This document shows, one piece after another, positions 8,113 through 14,675 of a DNA stretch of 35,028 nt (positions within the stretch are counted from its first letter, which is position 1; each line of letters starts with the position of its first letter). This DNA comes from an uncultured Psychroserpens sp. (GTDB lineage: Bacteria > Bacteroidota > Bacteroidia > Flavobacteriales > Flavobacteriaceae): positions 1 to 35,028 of the forward strand of contig CAJQOA010000007.1 of NCBI GenBank assembly GCA_905479815.1. The letters run 5' to 3'. The position numbers and the translations under genes are program-made. The notes beneath the pieces are model-generated. The model worked only from the letters and a program-made list of their open reading frames with translations, made no database searches and had not been told where the DNA came from.

Positions 8113-8694
8113 CTATAATAACTCGAAGGTCTTAATAAAAGATCTACCTCCAGAAGACATACTTAAATAGTAATCTCCTTTCTCTTCAGCAGATAGTTTA
8201 TAGATTTTATTTAAAATCTTATCTCCTGCGATTTGGTCTTTAAAAATTCGCTCTCCATTATAATACAATTCAATGTCTAAAGGCTGCTCATCTAAAGACA
8301 TTTGAGAAATTAATAATTGATTATTTTCTGTCCTAACAACAGGTTTAAAAATCACCTTTCTGTTTTTTTCTAAAAAAACCACATTATTAGTTTGTATAAT
8401 AAACGGTGTAATAATGATTTCAAAGTCTTTATCTAATTCAATAGTATAAGAACCGTCATTTAAAGCTGTAAAATCAAATCGCTTTGCGAACGCACCATTG
8501 CGTTTGATTGTTTCTGTATAAAGGGTCGTTCCTTTATCGTCAATAATTTTATAATGGTGTCCTTTTTTAACATTAGAAAATCTCAATAAGGTAATTCCTT
8601 TTGAAGGAACATCCATTACTTCTTCACTGGCGTAGCTTGTTACTATAGTTAACATTATTGCTACTAATAAAATTGTTTTAATTGCTTTCATCAC
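8113..8694 (-). CDS. exported beta-rich protein of unknown function
   Basis: A 193-residue protein with a Sec signal peptide (about 1-22, ending TSYAS), predicted periplasmic or surface. The mature part appears all-beta: short alternating strands such as HYKIIDDKGTTLYTETI and SYTIELDKDFEIIITPFII suggest two immunoglobulin-like or Secretion-domain-like halves. The C-terminus FIKTFELL resembles the last strand of such domains, but I do not see a full T9SS sorting signal. Function not recognised. The start is ATG ATG, so Met-1 or Met-2 is equally possible. A -7 box lies 26 bases upstream. Confidence 0.7.
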   Translation of the reverse strand: MMKAIKTILLVAIMLTIVTSYASEEVMDVPSKGITLLRFSNVKKGHHYKIIDDKGTTLYTETIKRNGAFAKRFDFTALNDGSYTIELDKDFEIIITPFIIQTNNVVFLEKNRKVIFKPVVRTENNQLLISQMSLDEQPLDIELYYNGERIFKDQIAGDKILNKIYKLSAEEKGDYYLSMSSGGRSFIKTFELL

Positions 8695-8720
8695 TTTATA
8701 GGTTTTAATGATTTACACTG

Positions 8721-8728
8721 CAAAGATA
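8721..8728 (-). promoter_or_regulatory. -7 box of the exported-protein gene
   Basis: Minus strand reads TATCTTTG, a full match to TAnnTTTG, 26 bases ahead of the ATG at 8694. A TTTT sits about 18 bases further upstream instead of the usual TTTG. Confidence 0.5.
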
Positions 8729-8869
8729 TAATGCTATTTAGGTATTAAAAACATCAGATTTGTCATATTTATATGCTATATTATCATCATGATTTCAATT
8801 AAACAACATAAATGTTAATATAGAATACTTTTTTGGTAATTCTGAATAGAAATTATTCCTTAAATACTG

Positions 8870-8877
8870 TAAATTTG
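8870..8877 (+). promoter_or_regulatory. -7 box of the AraC-family gene
   Basis: TAAATTTG matches TAnnTTTG and lies 16 bases before the ATG at 8894, predicting a leader of about 10 bases. No clear TTTG is seen at -33, which could mean the promoter depends on an activator. Confidence 0.5.
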
Positions 8878-8893
8878 TATGTAGCAGATTGTT

Positions 8894-9766
8894 ATGAAAC
8901 AGAGAAAACCTACTTTAGAAAAGATTAATCCAAAATTTGGAAATTCCATTTTCGTAAAAAAAGGAACATCACAAGATATTGGTAGCGCTCCATTTTGGCA
9001 TTTTCATCCTGAAATAGAACTTGTTTACGTAGACAAAGGGAAAGGCAAACGTCATATTGGTAATCATTTATCTTATTTTGATAATAGTCAACTTATTCTA
9101 ATTGGATCTAATTTACCGCATTACGGTTTTACAGATAGACTAACGCAACAAGGATCTGAGATTTTAGTACAATTTAAACCCGAGTTTTTAGGCTCTTATT
9201 TCTTTGACACTCCAGAAATGACTGGTATTAATGCGTTGTTTGAACGATCAAAAAACGGAATACTTTTTAAGCCAGAAACTAAACGACGTGTTGGAAAAAA
9301 AATTCAAAAACTTAATGAGGTCGATGGTTTTGAGCGTGTCATATTGCTATTAAAAATACTTCACAAACTCTCTAAAGTTAAAGACTATGACATTTTAAAT
9401 GCAGATGGGTTTGTTTTTGAAACCGAAATGCAGGATACAGCCAAAATAGATATTGTTTACAAACATATTAATGAGAACTTTCAAAGGCATATTTCACTTG
9501 ATGAAATTGCAGACAAAGTAAGTATGACAGTTCCTGCGTTTTGTAGATACTTCAAAAAATCTACTGGAAAAACATTTACTAAGCTTGTTAATGAATATAG
9601 AATCGTTCATGCTACCAAACTATTATCTGAAAGTCAAATGAGCATATCTGATGTCGCTTTTGAATGCGGATTTAATAATTTTTCTCACTTCAATAAACTA
9701 TTCAAGGAGTTTGCAGGTAAAAGTGCATCAAAATACAGAGGTGAACTTAAACAAATAGTTAAATAA
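8894..9766 (+). CDS. AraC family transcriptional regulator (cupin + HTH)
   Basis: A 290-residue regulator. The N-terminal half is a cupin-like sensory domain (about 25-100), with a HFHPEIELVYVDKGKG stretch and a conserved IGSNLPHYGF turn. The C-terminal 100 residues carry the two helix-turn-helix motifs of the AraC family, including AFCRYFKKSTGKTFTKLVNE and SDVAFECGFNNFSHFNKLFK. Cupin-type AraC proteins usually sense small carbohydrates or related ligands and act on nearby genes. The obvious neighbours give no sugar-use clue. A 57-residue ORF begins 15 bases after the stop and may be cotranscribed. Confidence 0.92.
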   Translation: MKQRKPTLEKINPKFGNSIFVKKGTSQDIGSAPFWHFHPEIELVYVDKGKGKRHIGNHLSYFDNSQLILIGSNLPHYGFTDRLTQQGSEILVQFKPEFLGSYFFDTPEMTGINALFERSKNGILFKPETKRRVGKKIQKLNEVDGFERVILLLKILHKLSKVKDYDILNADGFVFETEMQDTAKIDIVYKHINENFQRHISLDEIADKVSMTVPAFCRYFKKSTGKTFTKLVNEYRIVHATKLLSESQMSISDVAFECGFNNFSHFNKLFKEFAGKSASKYRGELKQIVK

Positions 9767-9781
9767 TTCAAGCACTAAACA

Positions 9782-9955
9782 ATGGAAGATAAAATAGACA
9801 AAACTATAGAATATTATAAAATAAAAGAGCAACAAATATTAAATGCTGTTAATTCTAGCAACAATTTAACTGCAGATGACATCATGCATTATGGTAAAGA
9901 AATGTCTATCGTTATGTATAAAATAACGGCTTTAGAAATTGCTAAAGAAAATTAA
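9782..9955 (+). CDS. small acidic/helical protein, 57 residues
   Basis: An ATG-started ORF of 57 codons beginning 15 bases after the AraC-type gene and ending TAA, 11 bases short of the convergent HD gene. It starts MEDKIDKTIEYYKIKEQQ and is predicted to be two amphipathic helices (about 3-22 and 31-54) joined by a polar NSSNNLTADD loop, with no signal peptide or membrane helix. Tight placement, a good start codon and amphipathic, codon-typical content support it being real, but I recognise no family. It may be a cotranscribed accessory of the regulator; that is inference. Confidence 0.6.
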   Translation: MEDKIDKTIEYYKIKEQQILNAVNSSNNLTADDIMHYGKEMSIVMYKITALEIAKEN

Positions 9956-9966
9956 ACATATTCATT

Positions 9967-10623
9967 TTACTTTTCACCATCCCACTCGGCATAAAACTGT
10001 TCTAGAAATTGCTCCATATACTTATGGCGTTCTAGCGCAATTTTTTTACCCGTCTTTGTATTCATTCTATCTTTTAAAAGCAATAATTTTTCGTAGAAAT
10101 GATTAATTGTAGGCGCTGTTGATGCTTTGTATTCTGCCTTAGTCATTTTAAGATTTACCTTTACCGACGGATCAAATATTTTTCGATTTTTGAATCCGCC
10201 ATAATTAAATGTTCTGGCAATTCCAATGGCTCCAATAGCATCTAATCGGTCTGCATCTTGCACGACATCCAATTCCGAAGACGAAAAAGTTTGCGCTTCA
10301 TTTCCTCCCTTAAAAGAGATGTGTTTTATAATATTAACAACATGCTCAATAACTTTAGAATCTACATTGTTTTCAAACAAGAATTTACGAGCTACTTTGG
10401 GACCAACTGTTTCATCACCATTGTGAAACTTACTATCTGCAATATCATGTAGTAAAGCACCAAGAGCGACAACAAAGCCATCTACAGATTCGTTTTTAGC
10501 GATGAGTATGGCATTATTATAAACTCTTAAAATGTGAAACCAGTCGTGACCACCTTCAGCTTTTTCAAGTTCTTTTTGAACAAATAATTTCGTTTTTTCT
10601 ATAATGTCTTCTGAAGTATGCAT
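9967..10623 (-). CDS. HD-domain phosphohydrolase
   Basis: A 218-residue cytosolic metal-dependent phosphohydrolase of the HD superfamily, similar to the YedJ-type group. Metal ligands are visible in order: H30 in HDWFHILRVYNNA (26-38), H59-D60 in GALLHDIADSKFH, and the distal Asp in VVQDADRLDAIGAIG (about 125-139). That last string is characteristic of this subgroup. The substrate is unknown; nucleotides are usual. A terminator hairpin separates it from the upstream desaturase gene, so it is probably transcribed on its own. Confidence 0.9.
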   Translation of the reverse strand: MHTSEDIIEKTKLFVQKELEKAEGGHDWFHILRVYNNAILIAKNESVDGFVVALGALLHDIADSKFHNGDETVGPKVARKFLFENNVDSKVIEHVVNIIKHISFKGGNEAQTFSSSELDVVQDADRLDAIGAIGIARTFNYGGFKNRKIFDPSVKVNLKMTKAEYKASTAPTINHFYEKLLLLKDRMNTKTGKKIALERHKYMEQFLEQFYAEWDGEK

Positions 10624-10637
10624 GACCTAAAATTAAA

Positions 10638-10664
10638 AATTCCTTTCAGAAACTGAAAGGAATT
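10638..10664 (-). terminator. terminator after the plsC-desaturase operon
   Basis: Twelve-base inverted arms (10638-10649 and 10653-10664, AATTCCTTTCAG type) with a three-base loop. On the minus strand the stem is followed by a T-rich run. It sits between the desaturase stop (10685) and the HD gene start (10623). Confidence 0.8.
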
Positions 10665-10684
10665 AAATCTATTTTTATTTTGAA

Positions 10685-11674
10685 TTATTTTAAACTCGCT
10701 GGCTCTACCCATTTAAATTGATATGAATTTTCAGGTATTTTAATACGATCAGCCAATCGTAACATTCTAGGAGGTAATTTCATTAAATAGTCACGAGCTT
10801 TTTCAGCTTCTTCATTAAGACCTTTGATATTTCCAATATCCCATCTATCAATTAGCTTTTGCAAAATATCAACATAATCCTTAGATGTATAAACACCTAT
10901 ACGTTGTGCTGTATTTGAGAATTCCTCAAACGCAGAACCTAGCTTATCACCAGACTCCCTTAAAAAATGTGCTGGCATTGCTATTTTTTGCTTCATCATG
11001 TAATGAAAAGCCATCATCATTTGACTTGGGTCAACTTCAAAAATGCGTTCTACAAACTCTGAGTATGCGTGATGGTGTCTCATCTCATCTCCGGAGATAA
11101 TCTTACACATTTTTGCTAGCTGCTTATTGCCTTTAGATTTTGCGATTTTTGCTACTCGATTATGAGAAATATAAGTTGCCAATTCTTGAAAACTAGTATA
11201 TACAAAGTTTTTATAGGGATCTCTATCTGTACCTATATCAAAACCATCTGCAATAAGGTGTTGTGTAGTTCTCTCAATTTCTTTCATGTTAACACGACCA
11301 GAGAGATAAAGATATTTATTGAGCACATCGCCATGGCGATTCTCTTCACCCGTCCAATGCATCACCCATTTTGACCAACTATTACGCCCCACTTGATCAA
11401 CACCTTCTACATCCATTAACCAAGATTCGTATGATTGTAAAGCTTCTTCAGTAATCATATCACCTACTAAAACAACCCAAAAATCATATGGTAATTCTTT
11501 AGAAAGCTCACGAATCTCTCGAACTTCTTCAAAGAAAGTATCACTTTGAGGGTTTGGTAAAAAATCTGTAGGTTGCCAAATAGTGTCTATTGGTATCAGG
11601 TATTTTTCAATAAGGTGATCCACATCTTTTTCTAGATGTTGCATCACTTCCAATCGTATGTTTTTCAGCGACAT
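10685..11674 (-). CDS. acyl-[acyl-carrier-protein] desaturase (diiron, soluble type)
   Basis: A 329-residue soluble fatty acid desaturase of the plant-plastid stearoyl-ACP type, which introduces a cis double bond into acyl-ACP using a carboxylate-bridged diiron centre and ferredoxin-type reductant. Both diiron motifs are intact: EENRHG with E111 and H114, and DEMRHH with E197 and H200. Further candidate ligands are E77 (MITEEALQSY) and E164 (SFQELATYISH). Length agrees with the family. It starts 18 bases after the plsC stop, so desaturation and phospholipid acylation are probably coexpressed, fitting membrane-fluidity control in a cold or temperate marine bacterium. The terminator at 10638-10664 closes the unit. 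Confidence 0.93.
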   Translation of the reverse strand: MSLKNIRLEVMQHLEKDVDHLIEKYLIPIDTIWQPTDFLPNPQSDTFFEEVREIRELSKELPYDFWVVLVGDMITEEALQSYESWLMDVEGVDQVGRNSWSKWVMHWTGEENRHGDVLNKYLYLSGRVNMKEIERTTQHLIADGFDIGTDRDPYKNFVYTSFQELATYISHNRVAKIAKSKGNKQLAKMCKIISGDEMRHHHAYSEFVERIFEVDPSQMMMAFHYMMKQKIAMPAHFLRESGDKLGSAFEEFSNTAQRIGVYTSKDYVDILQKLIDRWDIGNIKGLNEEAEKARDYLMKLPPRMLRLADRIKIPENSYQFKWVEPASLK

Positions 11675-11692
11675 ATTAATGCTGTTTAATGG

Positions 11693-12433
11693 TTAATTAA
11701 CACGAATAGCGTCTGTAATTGTTTTTTCAACAGTAGCCAACAACGCTTGCTTATCTGTAAATATAGCCATTTCTATAGGCTTGTGAACAGTAAATTTTAT
11801 ATGATTTCCTATTCCCATAGGAAATTTTCCATAACGTAACATTTTCCATGAATTATTAACTGTAATTGGAACAATGAGAGCAGAAGGTGTTTTCTTCATC
11901 AATATTTCTAAGCCTTTAGTTTTAAAAGGTTTTGGATGCCCATCTTTACTTCGAGTACCTTCTGGAAAAATGACACCTGCACGATTTGTTTTTTCTAAAT
12001 ACTCACCAAACTTCATCATTGCTGGTAACGATTGTCTAGGGTTTTTACGATCTATTAATACAGATCCTCCATGACGTAAATTATAGGATATGCTTGGAAG
12101 CCCTTTACCTAACTCTTTTTTTGATACAAATTTCACATGATGCTTTCTCATATACCACATTATTGGAGAAATATCATACATACTTTGATGGTTGCTTACA
12201 ATAAGTAAGGGTCTATCTGTACTAATATTATGAGGGTTATTCCAAGTTACACGAGTTCCCAAAATATGTAAACAACGTACTAAACTCAATTGCAAAAGAT
12301 CTACCGTTTTTTTAAGAGCTTGATATCCTAGAACCTTAAAGCAAAATACTTGAATTGGGTGAAAAAATAATAAGCACAGACTAAACGCTATCAAATATAA
12401 AATCGTTAAAGGATATGCTAACATTTTTCTCAT
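11693..12433 (-). CDS. plsC: 1-acyl-sn-glycerol-3-phosphate acyltransferase (PlsC)
   Basis: A 246-residue membrane acyltransferase making phosphatidic acid from lysophosphatidic acid. Motif I is NHQSMYD (81-87, H82 and D87 forming the HX4D catalytic pair). Motif III is FPEGTRS (156-162), with KSKE-type substrate residues between, and motif IV is around ALIVPITVNNSW. A hydrophobic N-terminal helix (about 7-25) anchors it. It is the first gene of a two-gene unit with the acyl-ACP desaturase. Confidence 0.92.
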   Translation of the reverse strand: MRKMLAYPLTILYLIAFSLCLLFFHPIQVFCFKVLGYQALKKTVDLLQLSLVRCLHILGTRVTWNNPHNISTDRPLLIVSNHQSMYDISPIMWYMRKHHVKFVSKKELGKGLPSISYNLRHGGSVLIDRKNPRQSLPAMMKFGEYLEKTNRAGVIFPEGTRSKDGHPKPFKTKGLEILMKKTPSALIVPITVNNSWKMLRYGKFPMGIGNHIKFTVHKPIEMAIFTDKQALLATVEKTITDAIRVN

Positions 12434-12437
12434 GCGG

Positions 12438-12468
12438 TAAAATTAGCCCAATCCTTATAAAACACAAA
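12438..12468 (-). promoter_or_regulatory. promoter of plsC-desaturase unit
   Basis: Minus strand: TTTG (12468-12465), 19 bases, TAATTTTA (12445-12438), seven of eight positions of the fixed and free -7 pattern. The -33 TTTG is part of the T-run that ends the bacilliredoxin terminator, so terminator and promoter overlap. Confidence 0.5.
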
Positions 12469-12493
12469 AAAACCACGATTAAATCGTGGTTTT
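12469..12493 (-). terminator. terminator of the bacilliredoxin gene
   Basis: AACCACGATT and its complement (arms 12469-12480 and 12482-12493) followed on the minus strand by a run of seven T. It lies between the bacilliredoxin stop (12521) and the plsC start (12433). Confidence 0.85.
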
Positions 12494-12520
12494 AAATTAT
12501 ATCAAAAAGCTAAAGCTTTT

Positions 12521-12931
12521 TTAGCAATGCTGATTGTAAGCATCCATCAGGTTTTCAGAAATTAATTCTGCAGGACGACCTTCAATATGATGACGCTCTA
12601 ACATGTGAACTAATTCACCATCTTTAAATAATGCCATACAAGGTGAGCTTGGAGGAAAAGGTATCATGTGAGCTCTTGCTGCATTTACAGCATCCTTATC
12701 AACACCTGCAAATACTGTTACAATGTGATCTGGACGTTTAGCATTTTGTAAACTTTGACTCGCACCAGGACGTGCATTTGCTGCGGCACAACCACATACC
12801 GAGTTCACAACGACTAACGTCGTTCCTTCTTTTGCTAATGTTGCTTCTACAGCCTCTGCTGTATGTAATTCTTCAAAACCAACTTTGGTTAAATCCTCAC
12901 GCATAGGTTTTACTAATTCTGCTGGATACAT
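12521..12931 (-). CDS. bacilliredoxin (BrxA/BrxB, YphP/YqiW family)
   Basis: A 136-residue thioredoxin-fold protein of the family that removes bacillithiol from S-bacillithiolated proteins. The active site is C46-G47-C48 in NSVCGCAAANARP, the CGC form typical of the family, and MYPAELVKPMREDL at the N-terminus and MIPFPPSSPCMALFKDGELV further on are family signatures. Length is standard. It stands alone with its own terminator. A -7 box (TATCTTTG) lies 35 bases ahead of the ATG. Its presence suggests, but does not prove, that the host makes bacillithiol; no synthesis genes are in this window. Confidence 0.93.
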   Translation of the reverse strand: MYPAELVKPMREDLTKVGFEELHTAEAVEATLAKEGTTLVVVNSVCGCAAANARPGASQSLQNAKRPDHIVTVFAGVDKDAVNAARAHMIPFPPSSPCMALFKDGELVHMLERHHIEGRPAELISENLMDAYNQHC

Positions 12932-12965
12932 ATATTTTAAATTTTTAGATTAATACTTTGAAATA

Positions 12966-12973
12966 CAAAGATA
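12966..12973 (-). promoter_or_regulatory. -7 box of the bacilliredoxin gene
   Basis: Minus strand TATCTTTG, full match to TAnnTTTG, 35 bases upstream of the ATG at 12931. A TTTG lies only 12 bases further upstream, closer than usual. Confidence 0.45.
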
Positions 12974-13016
12974 CCAATTGTGTAACAAAGTCTATACCAT
13001 TTCTACTAACAAATAG

Positions 13017-13024
13017 TATATTTG
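13017..13024 (+). promoter_or_regulatory. -7 box of the TerB-DnaJ gene
   Basis: TATATTTG matches TAnnTTTG, 23 bases before the ATG at 13048. No TTTG at -33. Confidence 0.4.
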
Positions 13025-13047
13025 AATATAAATAAAATCTATAGTAT

Positions 13048-13836
13048 ATGAGTTTTGCAAAATGGATAGGAGGCGCTTTAGGTTGGTCTTTTGGAGGACC
13101 AATTGGAGCCATAATTGGTCTTGCTATTGGAAGCTTAATTGATGGTTCTACTCAAGGTGGAGGCTTTTTATTAGGTGACGGAAATCCGCAACAACAAAGA
13201 CGAACAAGACAAACTTCCTCTCGTTCAAGGACACAAACGCGAACACGACCTCAAACTCGTTCTGGTGATTTTGAAGTTAGTCTATTAATTTTAGCTTCAG
13301 TTATTATCAAAGCAGATGGTAAACAAGACCAAAGTGAGTTAGACTTTGTACGCAAGCAATTTGTGAGTATGTATGGAAAGGAGAGGGCAAATCAAGCCTT
13401 TAAGCTTTTTAAGAATGTAAGCAAACAACACATACCTGTTAGAAAAGTATGTGTACAAATACGTGAAATGATGGATCATGCATCACGTTTACAGTTACTT
13501 CATTTTCTCTTCGGAATAGCAAAGGCAGACGGTATGGTTACCGATGATGAAGTATCTCAAATCTATATGATATCAGGTTATTTAGGAATTAGCACTCGTG
13601 ATTACGGAAGCATAAAAGCCATGTTCTACAATAGTACTGATAACGCTTATAAAATCTTAGAAATCACGAAAGAAGCCACTGATGATGACGTCAAAAAAGC
13701 GTATCGAAAAATGGCAAAAAAGTATCATCCTGATAAAGTCATTCACTTAGGAGAAGAACATCAAAAAGGTGCTGAAGAAAAATTTAGGCAAGTACAAAAT
13801 GCCTATGAAAAATTACAAAAAGAACGTAGATTCTAA
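13048..13836 (+). CDS. DjlA-like TerB + DnaJ-domain co-chaperone
   Basis: A 262-residue protein with the domain order of DjlA relatives: a glycine-rich hydrophobic N-terminal segment (about 5-32, possibly membrane-inserted), a Gln/Arg/Thr-rich linker (45-75), a TerB-like all-helical domain (about 78-190, with ASVIIKADGKQDQSELDFV and FGIAKADGMVTDDEV acidic repeats), and a C-terminal J domain (about 199-262). The HPD tripeptide that stimulates DnaK ATPase is present at 227-229 (KKYHPDK). It should recruit DnaK to the inner membrane face. It is convergent with the small membrane protein gene ending at 13840. Confidence 0.9.
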   Translation: MSFAKWIGGALGWSFGGPIGAIIGLAIGSLIDGSTQGGGFLLGDGNPQQQRRTRQTSSRSRTQTRTRPQTRSGDFEVSLLILASVIIKADGKQDQSELDFVRKQFVSMYGKERANQAFKLFKNVSKQHIPVRKVCVQIREMMDHASRLQLLHFLFGIAKADGMVTDDEVSQIYMISGYLGISTRDYGSIKAMFYNSTDNAYKILEITKEATDDDVKKAYRKMAKKYHPDKVIHLGEEHQKGAEEKFRQVQNAYEKLQKERRF

Positions 13837-13839
13837 TCA

Positions 13840-13989
13840 TTAACGATTATTATCTCTATCTTTTATTCGTCTTTCAACATCTTTGAAGTAACGCTTTTCT
13901 TTATACTTTCTATAAATAAAAACAACGACTACAATAAGACCTAGAATCATTATTCCGCCTTGTCCTGTGATGTAATTAAGTATATCCAT
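13840..13989 (-). CDS. 49-residue single-pass membrane protein
   Basis: A short ORF on the minus strand, ATG at 13989 and TAA at 13842-13840, three bases beyond the convergent DnaJ-protein stop. It encodes an N-terminal MDILNYITGQGG, one membrane helix (about 12-26, IMILGLIVVVVFIY), and a strongly basic/charged cytoplasmic tail (RKYKEKRYFKDVERRIKDRD). The topology (short outside, helix, positive inside tail) is convincing for a real small protein. No family recognised and function unknown. It is divergent from the sigma factor gene across 132 bases. Confidence 0.6.
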   Translation of the reverse strand: MDILNYITGQGGIMILGLIVVVVFIYRKYKEKRYFKDVERRIKDRDNNR

Positions 13990-14121
13990 GTTATTAAATT
14001 AGAAATCTATAGTCGCAATAAGTATTAAACCTTTCACTTTGTGTTTGGTATTATAATTGTACAATTTTAAAAAAAACAGGAGACCTTTTCAACTTTTGAC
14101 CATTAATAAGTAAAACAGTGT

Positions 14122-14664
14122 ATGAGTGATCAAGACATTTTAGTACTTTTTAAAAACGGTCAACGTGAGAAAGCATTTAAGAAACTCTACCATCTTTATC
14201 CAAGAATTGAGAAACTAGTACTCTCAAAAGGTGGCAGCAAAGATGATGCTAGTGATGTGTTTCAAGAAGCACTCATTATTTTAAATCGAAATCTAGAAAC
14301 TTCAAACTTTAAACTCACGGCTTCGTTTTATACGTATCTATATTCGGTATCACGTTTTGTGTGGTCTGATATTCAAAAAAGCCTTACCAAACAACAACTA
14401 CAAGATCTTAATACGCAAGAAGTTCAAGTGTTTCAAGAGGTCATCGAAGAAAAAAAATACCAACTTGCCGAACATGCTTTTCTAGAAATAGGGAAACGAT
14501 GTCAACAACTTTTACAACTGTTTTATCACCAAGCCATGTCGTTTAAAGACATTGCTAATGTGATGCAATTTAAATCTTCAAAAATTGCAAAAAACCAGAA
14601 GTATAAGTGCTTACAAAAAGCAAAAGACATCTATCAAACCAAATTAAAATCGGTTCAATCCTAA
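14122..14664 (+). CDS. ECF-type RNA polymerase sigma factor
   Basis: A 180-residue sigma-70 family protein with only regions 2 and 4. Region 2 covers about 15-95 and contains DDASDVFQEALIILNRN, matching the core-binding and -10 recognition helices. Region 4 (about 112-175) contains RCQQLLQLFYHQAMSFKDIANVMQFKS, a helix-turn-helix for -35 recognition. The gene is followed 11 bases later by a membrane protein whose N-terminus is built like an anti-sigma factor, so the pair probably forms a signal-responsive sigma switch. No consensus housekeeping promoter is evident upstream, which would fit autoregulation. Confidence 0.9.
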   Translation: MSDQDILVLFKNGQREKAFKKLYHLYPRIEKLVLSKGGSKDDASDVFQEALIILNRNLETSNFKLTASFYTYLYSVSRFVWSDIQKSLTKQQLQDLNTQEVQVFQEVIEEKKYQLAEHAFLEIGKRCQQLLQLFYHQAMSFKDIANVMQFKSSKIAKNQKYKCLQKAKDIYQTKLKSVQS

Positions 14665-14675
14665 AAAAGAAACGC

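Noticed and set aside
10226-10452. Two overlapping plus-strand ORFs of 64-66 codons
   Set aside because: They lie wholly inside the HD hydrolase gene on the other strand, whose motifs are intact; no independent start context or family.
14607-14675. Possible sigma/anti-sigma fusion or frameshift, because the second frame extends back into the sigma gene
   Set aside because: A proper ATG at 14676 with an anti-sigma-like N-terminus makes two separate genes 11 bases apart; the upstream extension is only basic shadow sequence.
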